The translations under genes were made by a program, and so were the position numbers. The notes under the pieces were generated by a model that ran no database searches, had not been told where the DNA came from, and was given only the letters and a program-made list of their open reading frames with translations. Source: Actinoallomurus purpureus (GTDB lineage Bacteria; Actinomycetota; Actinomycetes; Streptosporangiales; Streptosporangiaceae). Taken from it: a stretch of 64,000 nt of DNA. Below are positions 9,683 to 18,354 of the stretch, piece by piece (the first letter of the stretch is position 1; each line of letters begins with the position of its first letter). The DNA is taken from positions 124,001 to 188,000 of the forward strand of contig NZ_JAMXMY010000004.1 of assembly GCF_024055795.1 (NCBI RefSeq), given 5' to 3'.

Positions 9683-10450
9683 ATGTGTCGCCTGCTCGGT
9701 GTTGTCTCAAAGGCGCCCAGTCGCCTGACCGACACACTTTCCGATATGCTCGAACAATTTACTGAACTATCCGGCGAACACGCGGATGGTTGGGGGATTG
9801 CGGCATGGCATGATGGCGGCCTGACTGTCGTCAAAGAGGCTGTTCCAGCGTGGTCCAGTCAAAGATATGGGGAGGCGACGGAAACGGTCACGGATGCCGC
9901 TATCACGCACATACGCCTCGCCACTCCGGGCCTGGCGACCGAGCCGAACAACACCCATCCGTTTTCTACGGGCACGCTCGCGTTCGCCCACAATGGTTTT
10001 TTCGATCCACCTGACGCGATTGACGAGTTGATTGATCCCGATCTCCTGGCCGATGCCGGGGGCGGTACTGATTCGGAGCGCTACTTCCTTCGCGTCTTGT
10101 CGCTGCTGCGGACCGGCGATCCGGTCTCCGCGATCGCCACTGCCGCCGCCGACATACGGAGCCGGGCGGAGTTCGCCAGCCTGAACTGCCTGCTGCTGAC
10201 CAAGGAGGCGCTGTACGCCTATACGGAAGAAGACCCTTCCTCGGAGGTCAGCCAACGGCGCGGACCGGAGTTCTTCCGCATCCGCTATCTAATCAAGCCC
10301 GGCCGGGTCGTGGTCGCCTCCACTGGATTCGCGGACTCCACTCCGGCCCCGTCCGATCGATCGATCCGATGGGACGTGCTGCCTCATCGCCATGTGCTAG
10401 AGATACGACGTAGCAACCTGCGAGTATCGGTTCATCGTTTCCCGGAATAA
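9683..10450 (+). CDS. Class II glutamine amidotransferase
   Basis: 255 residues. It starts MCRLLG, so removal of Met exposes the catalytic N-terminal Cys of Ntn-type amidotransferases. Family motifs follow: HADGWGIAAW, HIRLATPG, NTHPF with FAHNG, and GGTDSERYF. Length and motifs match the YafJ/EgtC-like stand-alone group, which hydrolyses the gamma-amide of glutamine or a gamma-glutamyl compound. No ergothioneine biosynthesis genes are nearby, so an EgtC role is not supported. It lies 65 bp after the second permease with AAGGA upstream of its start and is probably in the same operon, suggesting that the imported compound is a substrate or amide donor. Confidence 0.88.
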   Translation: MCRLLGVVSKAPSRLTDTLSDMLEQFTELSGEHADGWGIAAWHDGGLTVVKEAVPAWSSQRYGEATETVTDAAITHIRLATPGLATEPNNTHPFSTGTLAFAHNGFFDPPDAIDELIDPDLLADAGGGTDSERYFLRVLSLLRTGDPVSAIATAAADIRSRAEFASLNCLLLTKEALYAYTEEDPSSEVSQRRGPEFFRIRYLIKPGRVVVASTGFADSTPAPSDRSIRWDVLPHRHVLEIRRSNLRVSVHRFPE

Positions 10451-10461
10451 CGGTTTTGGTA

Positions 10462-10483
10462 AGCACCGAAATGCCGGGGTGCT
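10462..10483 (+). terminator. Possible terminator hairpin
   Basis: AGCACC (10462-10467) and GGTGCT (10478-10483) form a six-base stem with a ten-base loop, 12 bases after the amidotransferase stop. There is no T-tract. It would separate this operon from the convergent flavoprotein gene. Confidence 0.35.
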
Positions 10484-10586
10484 ACGCCGCCGCCGTCGCC
10501 TCGCCGCGCGGATCGGGAGCGGCGGGGGTCACGCTGCGGAGTCCCGCGCTCGGCGTGCTCGCCACGTCTCGGCCCGGTGGCCCGGT

Positions 10587-12200
10587 TCAACCGTGATCCC
10601 GTGACGCGAGTGCCGCGTGGACGGAGGCCACGGCACCCGCGCCTTCGCCGACGGCGGACGCGACCCGCTTCATCGACCCCGATCTCACGTCACCGGCCGC
10701 GAAGACCCGCGGTGCGCTCGTCTGGAAGGGCAGCGGCGACGCGTATGTTTCCTGGGGAAGCCGGCTGTCGGTGAGCACGAACCCGTGGTCGTCCAGAGCC
10801 AGCCCGTCCAGCCATCCCGACGCGGGCTCGGCGCCGATGAAGCAGAACAACACCCGGCTCTCCAGCCGCTCCCGCCGGCCCTCGGGTCCTTCGACGACGA
10901 CCGCCTCCAGGCCGTCCTCACCGTCGAGCGCGCGGATCTCACTCCGGACCCGTACCCGGATCAGGGGGTGCGCCCGGATCCGGTCGGACAGGTACGCCGA
11001 CATGCCGTCCTCGATCGCGGCGGCGCGGACCACCATGTCGACGTTCGCTCCGCGTGAGGCGAGGAAGAGCGCCGCCTGCCCGGCCGAGTTGGCGCCTCCG
11101 ACGACGGTCACCGGCCGCGACTCACACCCTCGTACGTCGAGCTCGGTCGCCGAGTACCGGATATGGCCCGCGTCCTCGAACTCGGCCCACCGGGGGACGT
11201 CCAGGCGCCGGTAACAGGCGCCCGTGGCGACGATCACCGCGCGCGTCCGTACCCGCGTTCCGTCCATCAGCGTCACGGCCGGGCGCTCCGCGTCGCCGAG
11301 GTCCAGACCCGTCACCTCGCAGGGTACGGAGATCTCGGTGCCGAACTTCAGCGCCTGAAGCATCGCTCGCCGGGTGAGTTCCTCGCCGCTGATCCCGCCG
11401 GGATAGCCAAGGTAGTTCTCGATCCGTGAGGTCGTCGCCGCCTGTCCTCCGGGACCGGCTCTGTCGAGCAGGACCGTGACGAGTCCCTCGGACGCGCCGT
11501 ACACGGCCGCGGCCAGACCTGCCGGGCCCGCCCCAACGACCACGAGATCGATGTGCCCCCGGTCCGTGCCAAAGGCGAGGCCGAGCGCTCTGCCGAGCGT
11601 CCCCGGCGTCGCTTTGCGGAGTACCTCGCCATTGACGACGGCGGTGGGAAGGTCCGTCTCCTCGGCGCCGACGGCCGTCATCAGCGCGCGTCCGGGCGGC
11701 GACGTCGCGTCGAACCACGAATGCGGCAGATTCAAACGCGTCACGTACGCGCGCAACGCCCGGCCGCGCGCCTCGTCCGACCGGGCGACGATCTCCAGCG
11801 CCCCACCTGCGGACGCCCGCATGATCTCTCGCCGTACCCGGAACGTCTCGACCAGCACGTCCACGATGTCGACCTGCTCGGAGAGCACCCGGTGGAGATC
11901 CTCCGGACCGATTCTGCTGACCGTCCCGGCCCCGGTGACGCGGGCCGTCAGATAGACGGTCTGGCCGGTCAGGAGGTTGAGCTCGCCGAGGAACTCACCC
12001 GGCCCGCGGTCGTATATCACCTGCTCGGACTCGGTCACGGTCGCGTCGCGCAAGACCCGCGCGCTCGCCGTCTCCAGAAGGACCAGGTCATAAGAGTCGT
12101 CACCGGTGGCATACAGCACATCCCCGGCCTCGACGCGCTCGCTCCGGCCGTACCGCGCGAGCCGCCGGAACTGCTCGTCATCCAGAGTCGGCTCGGTCAT
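10587..12200 (-). CDS. Cyclic-nucleotide-binding-domain / thioredoxin-reductase-like flavoprotein
   Basis: 537 residues from ATG 12200; a GTGAGG box lies directly before it, and upstream in-frame starts are less likely. Residues about 10-120 form a CRP-type cyclic-nucleotide-binding domain (LFE-type beta roll with GEFLGELNLLTG at 69-79). Residues 215-535 are a two-Rossmann flavoprotein: GAGPAGLA at 223-230 for FAD, GGANSAG at 368-374 for NADPH, and FAAGD near the C-terminus. The CATC-type redox-active disulfide of true thioredoxin reductases is missing from the NADPH domain. This fusion class is known in actinomycetes; electron acceptor and ligand are unknown. Probably cytoplasmic. Confidence 0.88.
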   Translation of the reverse strand: MTEPTLDDEQFRRLARYGRSERVEAGDVLYATGDDSYDLVLLETASARVLRDATVTESEQVIYDRGPGEFLGELNLLTGQTVYLTARVTGAGTVSRIGPEDLHRVLSEQVDIVDVLVETFRVRREIMRASAGGALEIVARSDEARGRALRAYVTRLNLPHSWFDATSPPGRALMTAVGAEETDLPTAVVNGEVLRKATPGTLGRALGLAFGTDRGHIDLVVVGAGPAGLAAAVYGASEGLVTVLLDRAGPGGQAATTSRIENYLGYPGGISGEELTRRAMLQALKFGTEISVPCEVTGLDLGDAERPAVTLMDGTRVRTRAVIVATGACYRRLDVPRWAEFEDAGHIRYSATELDVRGCESRPVTVVGGANSAGQAALFLASRGANVDMVVRAAAIEDGMSAYLSDRIRAHPLIRVRVRSEIRALDGEDGLEAVVVEGPEGRRERLESRVLFCFIGAEPASGWLDGLALDDHGFVLTDSRLPQETYASPLPFQTSAPRVFAAGDVRSGSMKRVASAVGEGAGAVASVHAALASRDHG

Positions 12201-12341
12201 CCTCACTCCCCCCACGTCGCGCACCAACCGCACATGCACTCTCGTTCGCCCTCATCGGCTCACGAGACCATCGAGGCGCCGCCCCCTGAAGAGGACCGAC
12301 CAGACGTTTCCGTCCTGCCGGCTGCCGAGGCGCCGGCTACC

Positions 12342-12614
12342 TCAGTCTCCCGGAGCCGGGTTCTCGAGGGCGCCGAGCGCCTGCCCGAGCTCGTCCGGGG
12401 AGAGACGCATTCCGTCAGCACCCCCGTTCTGGAAGGTGAGCATCACGGATCGTGCGGAGGCCCAGACATCGCGGGCCCGTTCCGTTTCTCCCATGGTAAG
12501 CAGGACGCGCGCCAGCGAGTCGAAGGTGTCCGGGATCCGCTGCGCGGGCACGCCCAAAGCGTGCAGGAGGGATCTCAAAGAGTCGCCGACCGGCAGCGCC
12601 TCGGTCTCGTTCAC
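12342..12614 (-). CDS. Small TPR-like protein, possibly the tail of a lost regulator
   Basis: 90 residues, ATG 12614. The segment DSLARVLLTMGETERARDVWASARSVM has the spacing of one tetratricopeptide-like helix pair, as found near the C-terminus of SARP or LuxR-type regulators. No DNA-binding or ATPase part precedes it; upstream lies non-coding GC-rich sequence. It may be a stand-alone small gene or the remnant of a longer one. Coding periodicity looks fair, but no motif gives a function. Confidence 0.4.
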   Translation of the reverse strand: MNETEALPVGDSLRSLLHALGVPAQRIPDTFDSLARVLLTMGETERARDVWASARSVMLTFQNGGADGMRLSPDELGQALGALENPAPGD

Positions 12615-13153
12615 GAGACGAGCTCATCACGGCGTGCGTGCTCACCACCGCCGCGATCAGCGCGAGGAACACCACGCTGACCGTGGTCGTCCGGCGAATA
12701 CAGACCTCGGCCGACCGGCCGGAGGCACGCTGGTTCCGCATCGCCGCTCACCTGCTTCCCAGCAGGAACGAATGGGTGACGACGAACGGATGTGCGTTCG
12801 GCTCCAGTCCGGCCTCGGACACTTCGGTCCTGGGGTCAGTGTGGTCGGAAGCGGAGCTTCCTTCCCGCTGGCCCTTCGTCATTCCGCCCGGGGGCGACCC
12901 CCGGACCCCCCAGGCAGGGGGCTCCGCCCCCCGCACCCCCGCGCCGCCTCCCTCCCCCGCACGGCCGACCGCCGATCCCGGAGTCAGCACGGTCGCGGCA
13001 GAGCCCGACCCTCCGTCTGTCCCGGGGCGCGGACCCCCCGGCAGGGGGCTCCACCCCCCGACCCCCTGCCGCTTCTCTCGATACACAACTGACAGGCGGT
13101 CCCAGGGGCTCGCGCGCCCGGGCCTTCGGCGGGGCACCGAGCGTGAGCACCGC
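12615..13153. other. Gene-poor stretch with GC-rich repeats
   Basis: No convincing gene in about 540 bp. Open frames exist on both strands, but they are Arg/Pro/Gly-rich and contain the G/C-run repeats listed separately, as usual for false frames in this composition. One minus-strand frame has a hydrophobic run near 12650-12720 but no recognisable family or ribosome binding site. Confidence 0.5.
12903..13066. repeat. Two copies of a GC-rich intergenic element
   Basis: A roughly 37-base element with the core GGCAGGGGGCTCC followed by CCCCCCG occurs at 12903-12940 and again at 13031-13066 in the same orientation, with only a few mismatches. Each copy can fold (GGGGGCTCC.CCCCC). Such elements are typically intergenic and repeated around actinomycete genomes; some act as terminators. 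Confidence 0.6.
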
Positions 13154-13990
13154 CTAGGTTCCTCCATCCGGTGCTGCGGCGGCTCGCGTGTCAGCTTCGC
13201 GCCGCACGGTCCCGATCCAGCGTTCTGCGATCGCGTTCGCCCGCGGGGCCCGGACCGGCGTCTTGATGATCCGTGCGCCGAGTGAGATGAACACTTCATC
13301 GAAGACGCTGCTGTACTTGGCGTCGCGGTCTCGGATGAGGAATCTGACGTGCTCGGCCCGCTCCCCCAGGCCCATGATCAGGTTTCGAGCCTGCTGGGCA
13401 ACCCAGGTTCCGGTCGGGTTGGTCGTGACACCGATGACGTGGACGGCCCGGGTGACGTGCTCGATGAAGAACAGCACATAGATCCGCTTGAGAAACACCG
13501 TGTCGACATGGAACAGGTCGCAGGCGAGGATCCCCTCGGCTTGGGTCTTCAGGAACTGGCCCCAGCTCGGTCCGGTCCTTCGGGGTGCGGGATCCAGGCC
13601 GGCACCTTTGAGGATGTCCCGCACCGTGCTGGGCGGAACCCGGATACCGACGCCGGCGAGCTCGCCGCTGATCCGCTGATAGCCCCAAGTCGGGTTCTCT
13701 CGAGCCAGCCGCAGCACCGCTTCCCGGATGTCGCTCCTGGTGGAGGGGCGGCCTGGACGTTTCCGTCCGTAGGTCCATCTGCGGGCGATCAGATCCCGGT
13801 GCCAGCGCAGGAGCGTCGACGGCGTCACGAAGAACATCTGCCATGAAGGCCGAGGCAACAGCCGCGACAGCGCCGCCAGCAGGGCACGGTCTGCATCATT
13901 GAGATCAGGACGGTGCACCTGACGGCGTAGGACGGCGACCTGATGCCGGAGCGCGAGGATCTCCAGTTCCTTACTCCGGTCACCACGCAT
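13154..13990 (-). pseudogene. rve-type (DDE integrase core) transposase, truncated
   Basis: The 278-residue frame carries the N-terminal HTH part (EILALRHQVAVLRRQV; SWQMFFVTPSTLLRWHRDLIARRW) and most of the integrase core, with candidate acidic residues in CDLFHVDT and FLIRDRDAKYS. It ends abruptly after the conserved ERWIGTVRRE in an unrelated Ala-rich tail, missing the usual 50-70 C-terminal residues with HYNxHRPH. The in-frame sequence upstream of the ATG still encodes the family's hydrophobic leader (FWSFLYLILGHVLRLSLLL), but no start codon is left before a TAG. So both ends are damaged. No terminal inverted repeats were found. Confidence 0.8.
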
Positions 13991-14229
13991 CAGCAGGAGC
14001 GAGAGTCGGAGGACGTGGCCGAGGATGAGGTAGAGGAAGGACCAGAACAGAACCAGCCAGGATGGCCACTACCGCACCGTGCTCGAGCCATCGACCTGCG
14101 GATCCGCAGCACTCACCCAGTTTCCGCACCCCACAGGTGTCGGCGATTACCAGCGGTAATGGAAACAGGTCAGAGGGCGTGGCGGTTTTCGCCAGGATCC
14201 GGCGCGATTTCCGGATATCCGGTTCGGTA

Positions 14230-14258
14230 TTGACACGTGCTCGCGGCACATTTAGCTT
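14230..14258 (+). promoter_or_regulatory. Predicted sigma70-type promoter of the tannase-family gene
   Basis: TTGACA at 14230-14235 and TAGCTT at 14253-14258 are separated by exactly 17 bases, about 80 bp before the chosen start. This is a strong match to the vegetative consensus in DNA of this GC content. The rest of 13991-14338 holds no gene. Confidence 0.6.
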
Positions 14259-14338
14259 CCGGGTGCTCCTGTCGTGAGGTCGCAGGCGTCGCCGAGATCC
14301 CGCGATCACGCGTACGCCGCGAAACGGGGAGGACACGC

Positions 14339-16111
14339 ATGCGTGCTCGTGTACGGGGCCGGATGCCGGGACGCGCCGGCCGCACCGCCGGAGTCCGGGC
14401 GCTACCGGTCGTCCTCGCCGTCCTCGCCGTCCTCGTGATGGCCGGCGGTGGCCAGGCCGCGCCCCGTACGGCCGTGGCCGGGGTGCCCGCCGAGGTGCGC
14501 GGTTCGTCCTCCGGCCCTCCCGTGGTGCTGCCGAGGACCGACTGCGCGGCCCTCGCCGGGCAGGACCTGTCGGGGACGCCCGGCGCTCCGGCGGTCATCG
14601 GGTCCGCGACCGCGACGACCTCGCCGGACGGCTGGGCGGCCTGCGAAGTCAAGGGAACCACGGCGCCGCAGATCCAGTTCGACGTGCTCCTCCCCACCAA
14701 GACGTGGCGGCAGCGGTATCTGCAGACCGGGTGCGGGGCGTTCTGCGGGAGCGTCGACATCTACGCCGACGCGACGGACGGGTGCGTGCCGCTGACCCGC
14801 GGCGACTTCGTCATAGCCACCGACAACGAGGGGCACGTCGGCGTCTCCGGCTTCGACGGCACGTTCGGCGCCGACCCGCAGCTCCGGGTCGACTTCGGCT
14901 ACCGGTCCGACCACGTCGTCGCGCTCGTCGCCAAGCGGCTCATCGCGCTCTACTACGGACAAGGCCCGCGCTACTCCTACTTCGACGGCTGCTCGCAGGG
15001 CGGCCACGAGGGGATGACCGAGGCGCAGCGCTACCCGCGTGACTTCGACGGCATCGTCGCCGGCGCCCCGGCGTCGTTGCTCACGTCGCTCATCGTGTGG
15101 TCCGCGGGCTGGCACGCCACGGCCAACACCGACGCGCGGGGCCGGCCCATCCTGACCGCCGCCAAGCTTCCCGCGCTGCACGCCGCCGTCATGCGCGAGT
15201 GCGACGCACGGGACGGCCTGGCCGACGGCCAGATCGACGACCCGCGTGCCTGCGCGTTCGATCCGCGGAGCCTGCGCTGCGCGACGGGAACCGACAGCGC
15301 GGGCTGCCTCACCGACGCGCAGATCGGTGCCGTACGCAAGCTGTACGACGGGCCACGCAACGAGCGGGGCCGGCGGATGTACCCGGGGGGTGAGCCCGTG
15401 GGCTCGGAAGTGAACTGGGCCCGCTGGGTCACCCCGACCGCCACCGGCGACCCGGCCGTGGCCGAGGGCAACGCGACGAACGCGCTGAAGTACCTCGCCT
15501 ACCCGTCCGCCCGGCCGTCGGCGACACTGCACGACCTGCACTACGACTCGGCGACGTTCCGCGAGATCTACCAGCGGGCCGGCGTCTACGACGCGAGCGA
15601 CCCCGACCTGACGGCCTTCCGCGCCCTGGGCGGGAAGCTCCTCCTCTGGCACGGCTGGGCAGACCAGGCAATCTCGCCGTACGGAACGATCGCCTACTAC
15701 CACGCCCTCACCGAGCGCATGGGTGGGACGGACGCCACGCAGCGGTTCGCCCGCCTGTTCATGCTGCCGGGCGTCGCCCACTGCGGTGACGGTCAGGGAC
15801 CGGACGCGATCGACGCGCTCACCCCCACCCTCGCCTGGGTCGAGAACGGCGTCGCACCCGACCGGCTCGTCGCCACAAAGCGCCAGGACGACACCGTCGT
15901 ACGGACCCGGCCGGTCTACCCCTATCCGACCGTCGCACGCTACGACGGGAGCGGCAGCATCGACGACGCGGCGAACTTCGCACCGACACCGCCGCCCACG
16001 CGCTACGAGGACGACATCCCCTGGCTCGGGGCGTTCCGCTCCGGCTACGAGCAGACCTGCGGCTGGCACGACGGCCGCTGGTCCTGCACACCGGCGCGAC
16101 GGCCGAGCTGA
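14339..16111 (+). CDS. Secreted tannase/feruloyl esterase family hydrolase
   Basis: 590 residues from ATG 14339, which has GGGGAGG six bases upstream; the longer frame to 14237 lacks such a site. A signal peptide (residues 1-41: basic start, LPVVLAVLAVLVMAGG core, AQA-type end) predicts export. The catalytic signature is complete: DGCSQGG with nucleophile Ser about 219 and neighbouring Cys 218, HGWADQ for the acid, and GVAHCGDG for His plus Cys. This is the CS-D-HC arrangement, in which a disulfide joins the residues next to Ser and His. Likely substrates are aromatic esters such as feruloyl or galloyl esters of plant polymers; the exact substrate is not predictable. Confidence 0.92.
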   Translation: MRARVRGRMPGRAGRTAGVRALPVVLAVLAVLVMAGGGQAAPRTAVAGVPAEVRGSSSGPPVVLPRTDCAALAGQDLSGTPGAPAVIGSATATTSPDGWAACEVKGTTAPQIQFDVLLPTKTWRQRYLQTGCGAFCGSVDIYADATDGCVPLTRGDFVIATDNEGHVGVSGFDGTFGADPQLRVDFGYRSDHVVALVAKRLIALYYGQGPRYSYFDGCSQGGHEGMTEAQRYPRDFDGIVAGAPASLLTSLIVWSAGWHATANTDARGRPILTAAKLPALHAAVMRECDARDGLADGQIDDPRACAFDPRSLRCATGTDSAGCLTDAQIGAVRKLYDGPRNERGRRMYPGGEPVGSEVNWARWVTPTATGDPAVAEGNATNALKYLAYPSARPSATLHDLHYDSATFREIYQRAGVYDASDPDLTAFRALGGKLLLWHGWADQAISPYGTIAYYHALTERMGGTDATQRFARLFMLPGVAHCGDGQGPDAIDALTPTLAWVENGVAPDRLVATKRQDDTVVRTRPVYPYPTVARYDGSGSIDDAANFAPTPPPTRYEDDIPWLGAFRSGYEQTCGWHDGRWSCTPARRPS

Positions 16112-16395
16112 GCTTGGGCGGCTTGGCGTCCTACTCCCGAACCGAAGACGGGGACGCCGTCGTGGTGGTCGCCCTGCCAGCGGTCGGCGTGTTCGTAGGT
16201 GCGGCGGCCGGAGATGACGGCGCGGGTGGCCAGCGCCTCGGCGTAGACTTGTCTGTTTGGTCCCGGGTCGTTGCGCCGGTCGAGCCAGTTGAAAAGCCGG
16301 AACCCGCCGATGCCCATCGGCGTGTCCGGGCTGTCCTGCGGCCCGGTGACGTAGCCGTCCAGGGATATGGTCATGTACAGCCGGATGAGCGCCAT
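16045..16395 (-). pseudogene. DHFR/RibD-like reductase, C-terminally truncated copy
   Basis: The first 80 residues match the bacterial dihydrofolate-reductase-like (RibD C-terminal domain) family: IRLYMTISLDGYVTGP, AVISGRRTYEHADRW, GDHHDGVPVF. After VPVF, near 16155, the frame becomes unrelated and runs into the 3' end of the convergent tannase gene before stopping. The intact neighbour has the same GDHHDGVP motif followed by about 100 more residues, so this copy has lost its second half. It starts five bases after the neighbour's stop, suggesting an old tandem duplication. Confidence 0.7.
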
Positions 16396-16399
16396 CGTC

Positions 16400-17002
16400 T
16401 CAGCCTCCCGTCCGCACGCGGTAGCGCAGGTGCGTCACGCCCGGTCCGTCCGCGGCACGGAGCAGTTCGAGTTCGATGTGGTCGGGTGGCATGTCCTCAA
16501 AAAGCGGTTCGCCCTGTCCGATCAGGACCGGGACCAGGTGAATCTGCAACTCGTCGAGGACGCCTGCGGCGAGTGCCAGCTGGGCGGTGCGGGCTCCGTG
16601 GACCAGTACGTCCTTGTCGCCGGCCACGTCCTTGGCCATGTTCATCGCGGCCGTTACGTCGCTTACATAGGTGACCCCGGGCCATTGCAGCTCGGGATCG
16701 GGCTGATGGCGGCTCAGGACGAAGATCGGCACGCCGTCGTGGTGGTCGCCGCCCCAGCCGTCGGCGAGCTCGAACGTCCGCCGGCCGACGACGACCGCCC
16801 CGGTGGCCATGGCCTCGTCCATGACCTCACGGTTCACGCCCGCCAGGTGGTCGAGGTCTCTCCTGTGATCGGCGTCGGCGTCCGGCAGAAACCACTCATG
16901 CAGCCGATGCCCTTTGTCGCCGAGCCCGTTGCCCGGCGCCGCGTTCGGCCCGGCGATGAACCCGTCCACCGACATCGACATGTACAGCACGGTCTTACGC
17001 AC
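16400..17002 (-). CDS. Dihydrofolate reductase family protein (RibD C-terminal type)
   Basis: 200 residues, complete. The start VLYMSMSVDGFIAGP, the VVVGRRTFELADGWGGDHHDGVPIFVL segment and HGARTAQLALAAGVLDELQIHLVPVLIGQG near the C-terminus are characteristic of this NADPH-dependent reductase fold. These proteins rarely act on dihydrofolate itself and their physiological substrates are usually unknown. It is followed directly by a truncated paralogue. No pathway genes adjoin it. The 250 bp upstream contain no clear gene. Confidence 0.9.
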   Translation of the reverse strand: MRKTVLYMSMSVDGFIAGPNAAPGNGLGDKGHRLHEWFLPDADADHRRDLDHLAGVNREVMDEAMATGAVVVGRRTFELADGWGGDHHDGVPIFVLSRHQPDPELQWPGVTYVSDVTAAMNMAKDVAGDKDVLVHGARTAQLALAAGVLDELQIHLVPVLIGQGEPLFEDMPPDHIELELLRAADGPGVTHLRYRVRTGG

Positions 17003-17255
17003 GTTCCTGGTCCTTAATCAGTTCTGGGAGTTGCCATCCGGCAGACTCCTGGTGGGTAGCCGCTGGCAGGTGAGCACTCTTGGGTCCTGGACGTTGAGTC
17101 CTGAGAGCTACGACGGTGGTCGCTACCGCTTCGATGGGCTCATCGTCCTTTAGCGCGGCGGCGCCGTCGGCTGCACCGTGCGGGTGACCCGCGCAATGAC
17201 CTGCTCATCTCGGTGGCCGAGCTGGGGGTCGTGGCCGTCGCCCGCATGCGCCCGC

Positions 17256-18080
17256 TCAGTCGTCGACGGCCTTTACCGCGGCGGCGATCGGCTCGAGCCC
17301 GGCGACCAGCTCGTCGAGTTCGTCCGTGCTGAGCACGTCGTAGGCCGGTGCCGCCAGTTCGTCGGTGAGGGCCTCGATCCGCTCCCTGGTCTCCCGGCCA
17401 GCGTCGGTGAACCCGCCGGCGGCGTCCACGAGGCCGCGGCCGCGCAGCCCGTCGACGACAGCGGCCAGCTGTGCCTTGGGCAGGTGGTGGATCCGGCCGA
17501 ACTCCTCCGCCCTCATTTCGAGGGAGAGAGCGAGGAGGACGTGGGCCTCGGTGCCGCCGATGCCGTGGGCGACGAGGGCGGCGTTGTGGCCGTCCCCGCG
17601 ATGCTCGCGCAGCAGCGTGGCCGCGTGCCAGAGCCTGGCCACCGGCTCCTCGGGCACGTCGAGCGCCCGGAGCCCGGCGTACAGCGCTCGGCCCTCGGTC
17701 GGCGCGCTGACCGCTGCTCGGGTGGCGAGGTCGGTGACCCGTACCAGACCGGGGGAGTCGGCGAGCTCCCCGATCATCTGCCGCAGCGCGGCGGCGCTGC
17801 CCCGCTCGCGCACGGCGATCGCCTCCTCCGGGGTGGTCTTCCCCCAAACCCACGGGATGTGGCGCGCCACCTCGCCGTCGGCGAAGTTGTAGAAGACCGC
17901 GTGCACCACCCCGGCCGGTGCCAGCCTCAGCGGCGCGGCCCGGCCCGCGAAGTATCCGTCCCAGTAGTTGCGCATCCCAAGGGCCAGGAACTCCTCGTTG
18001 GGCACCTCGGAGAAGGTGACGGTGGCGATCGGCTCGACGAGCTCGAACATACGGTGGACCTTGGCCTGTGGGTGCGGCAT
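17256..18080 (-). CDS. SCO6745-like family protein with winged-helix C-terminus
   Basis: 274 residues from ATG 18080 (AGGAG nine bases upstream); a much longer open frame to 18716 only reads through an antisense transposase remnant. The sequence begins HPQAKVHRMFELVEPIATVTFSEVPNEEFLALGMRNYWDGYFAGRAAPL and has a C-terminal winged-helix-like region (LPKAQLAAVVDGLRGRGLVDAAGGFTDAGRETRERIEALTD) as in MarR-type proteins. This is the family called SCO6745-like in actinomycetes; its function is unknown. It could be a ligand-responsive DNA-binding protein. Confidence 0.8.
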   Translation of the reverse strand: MPHPQAKVHRMFELVEPIATVTFSEVPNEEFLALGMRNYWDGYFAGRAAPLRLAPAGVVHAVFYNFADGEVARHIPWVWGKTTPEEAIAVRERGSAAALRQMIGELADSPGLVRVTDLATRAAVSAPTEGRALYAGLRALDVPEEPVARLWHAATLLREHRGDGHNAALVAHGIGGTEAHVLLALSLEMRAEEFGRIHHLPKAQLAAVVDGLRGRGLVDAAGGFTDAGRETRERIEALTDELAAPAYDVLSTDELDELVAGLEPIAAAVKAVDD

Positions 18081-18354
18081 CGGTCGCATCTCCTGTGGTC
18101 GTGGCAGCGCCCCTGGTGGGCGGCCTCTCACCCTGGCTACGAACGACGCGGCCCGGATCCGACAACTCCGGTCGATTCTGCCGGGCAGTTTTTGGGTGTC
18201 ACACGGACTCGGTCGCCGCTCGGTTGCCGTGGTCTGGTTGCCGGCTGGGCCGAACTCGGTCCGTGCCCACCCACGCGGAACCCCGGCTTCGTCCTGACCG
18301 ACCAGGTGTGGAGGTGCCACTCGACCACTCCACCTTCCGGGCGGCACCCGACGA

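Noticed and set aside
9683-10450. EgtC (ergothioneine pathway) assignment for the amidotransferase
   Set aside because: No egtA, egtB, egtD or egtE is adjacent; the transporter context points elsewhere.
12415-12741. Minus-strand frame with a hydrophobic run
   Set aside because: No ribosome binding site or family, and it overlaps the better TPR-like frame in another phase.
16914-17255. Plus-strand frame and sequence between the DHFR-like and SCO6745-like genes
   Set aside because: Only short frames with no motif; treated as intergenic.
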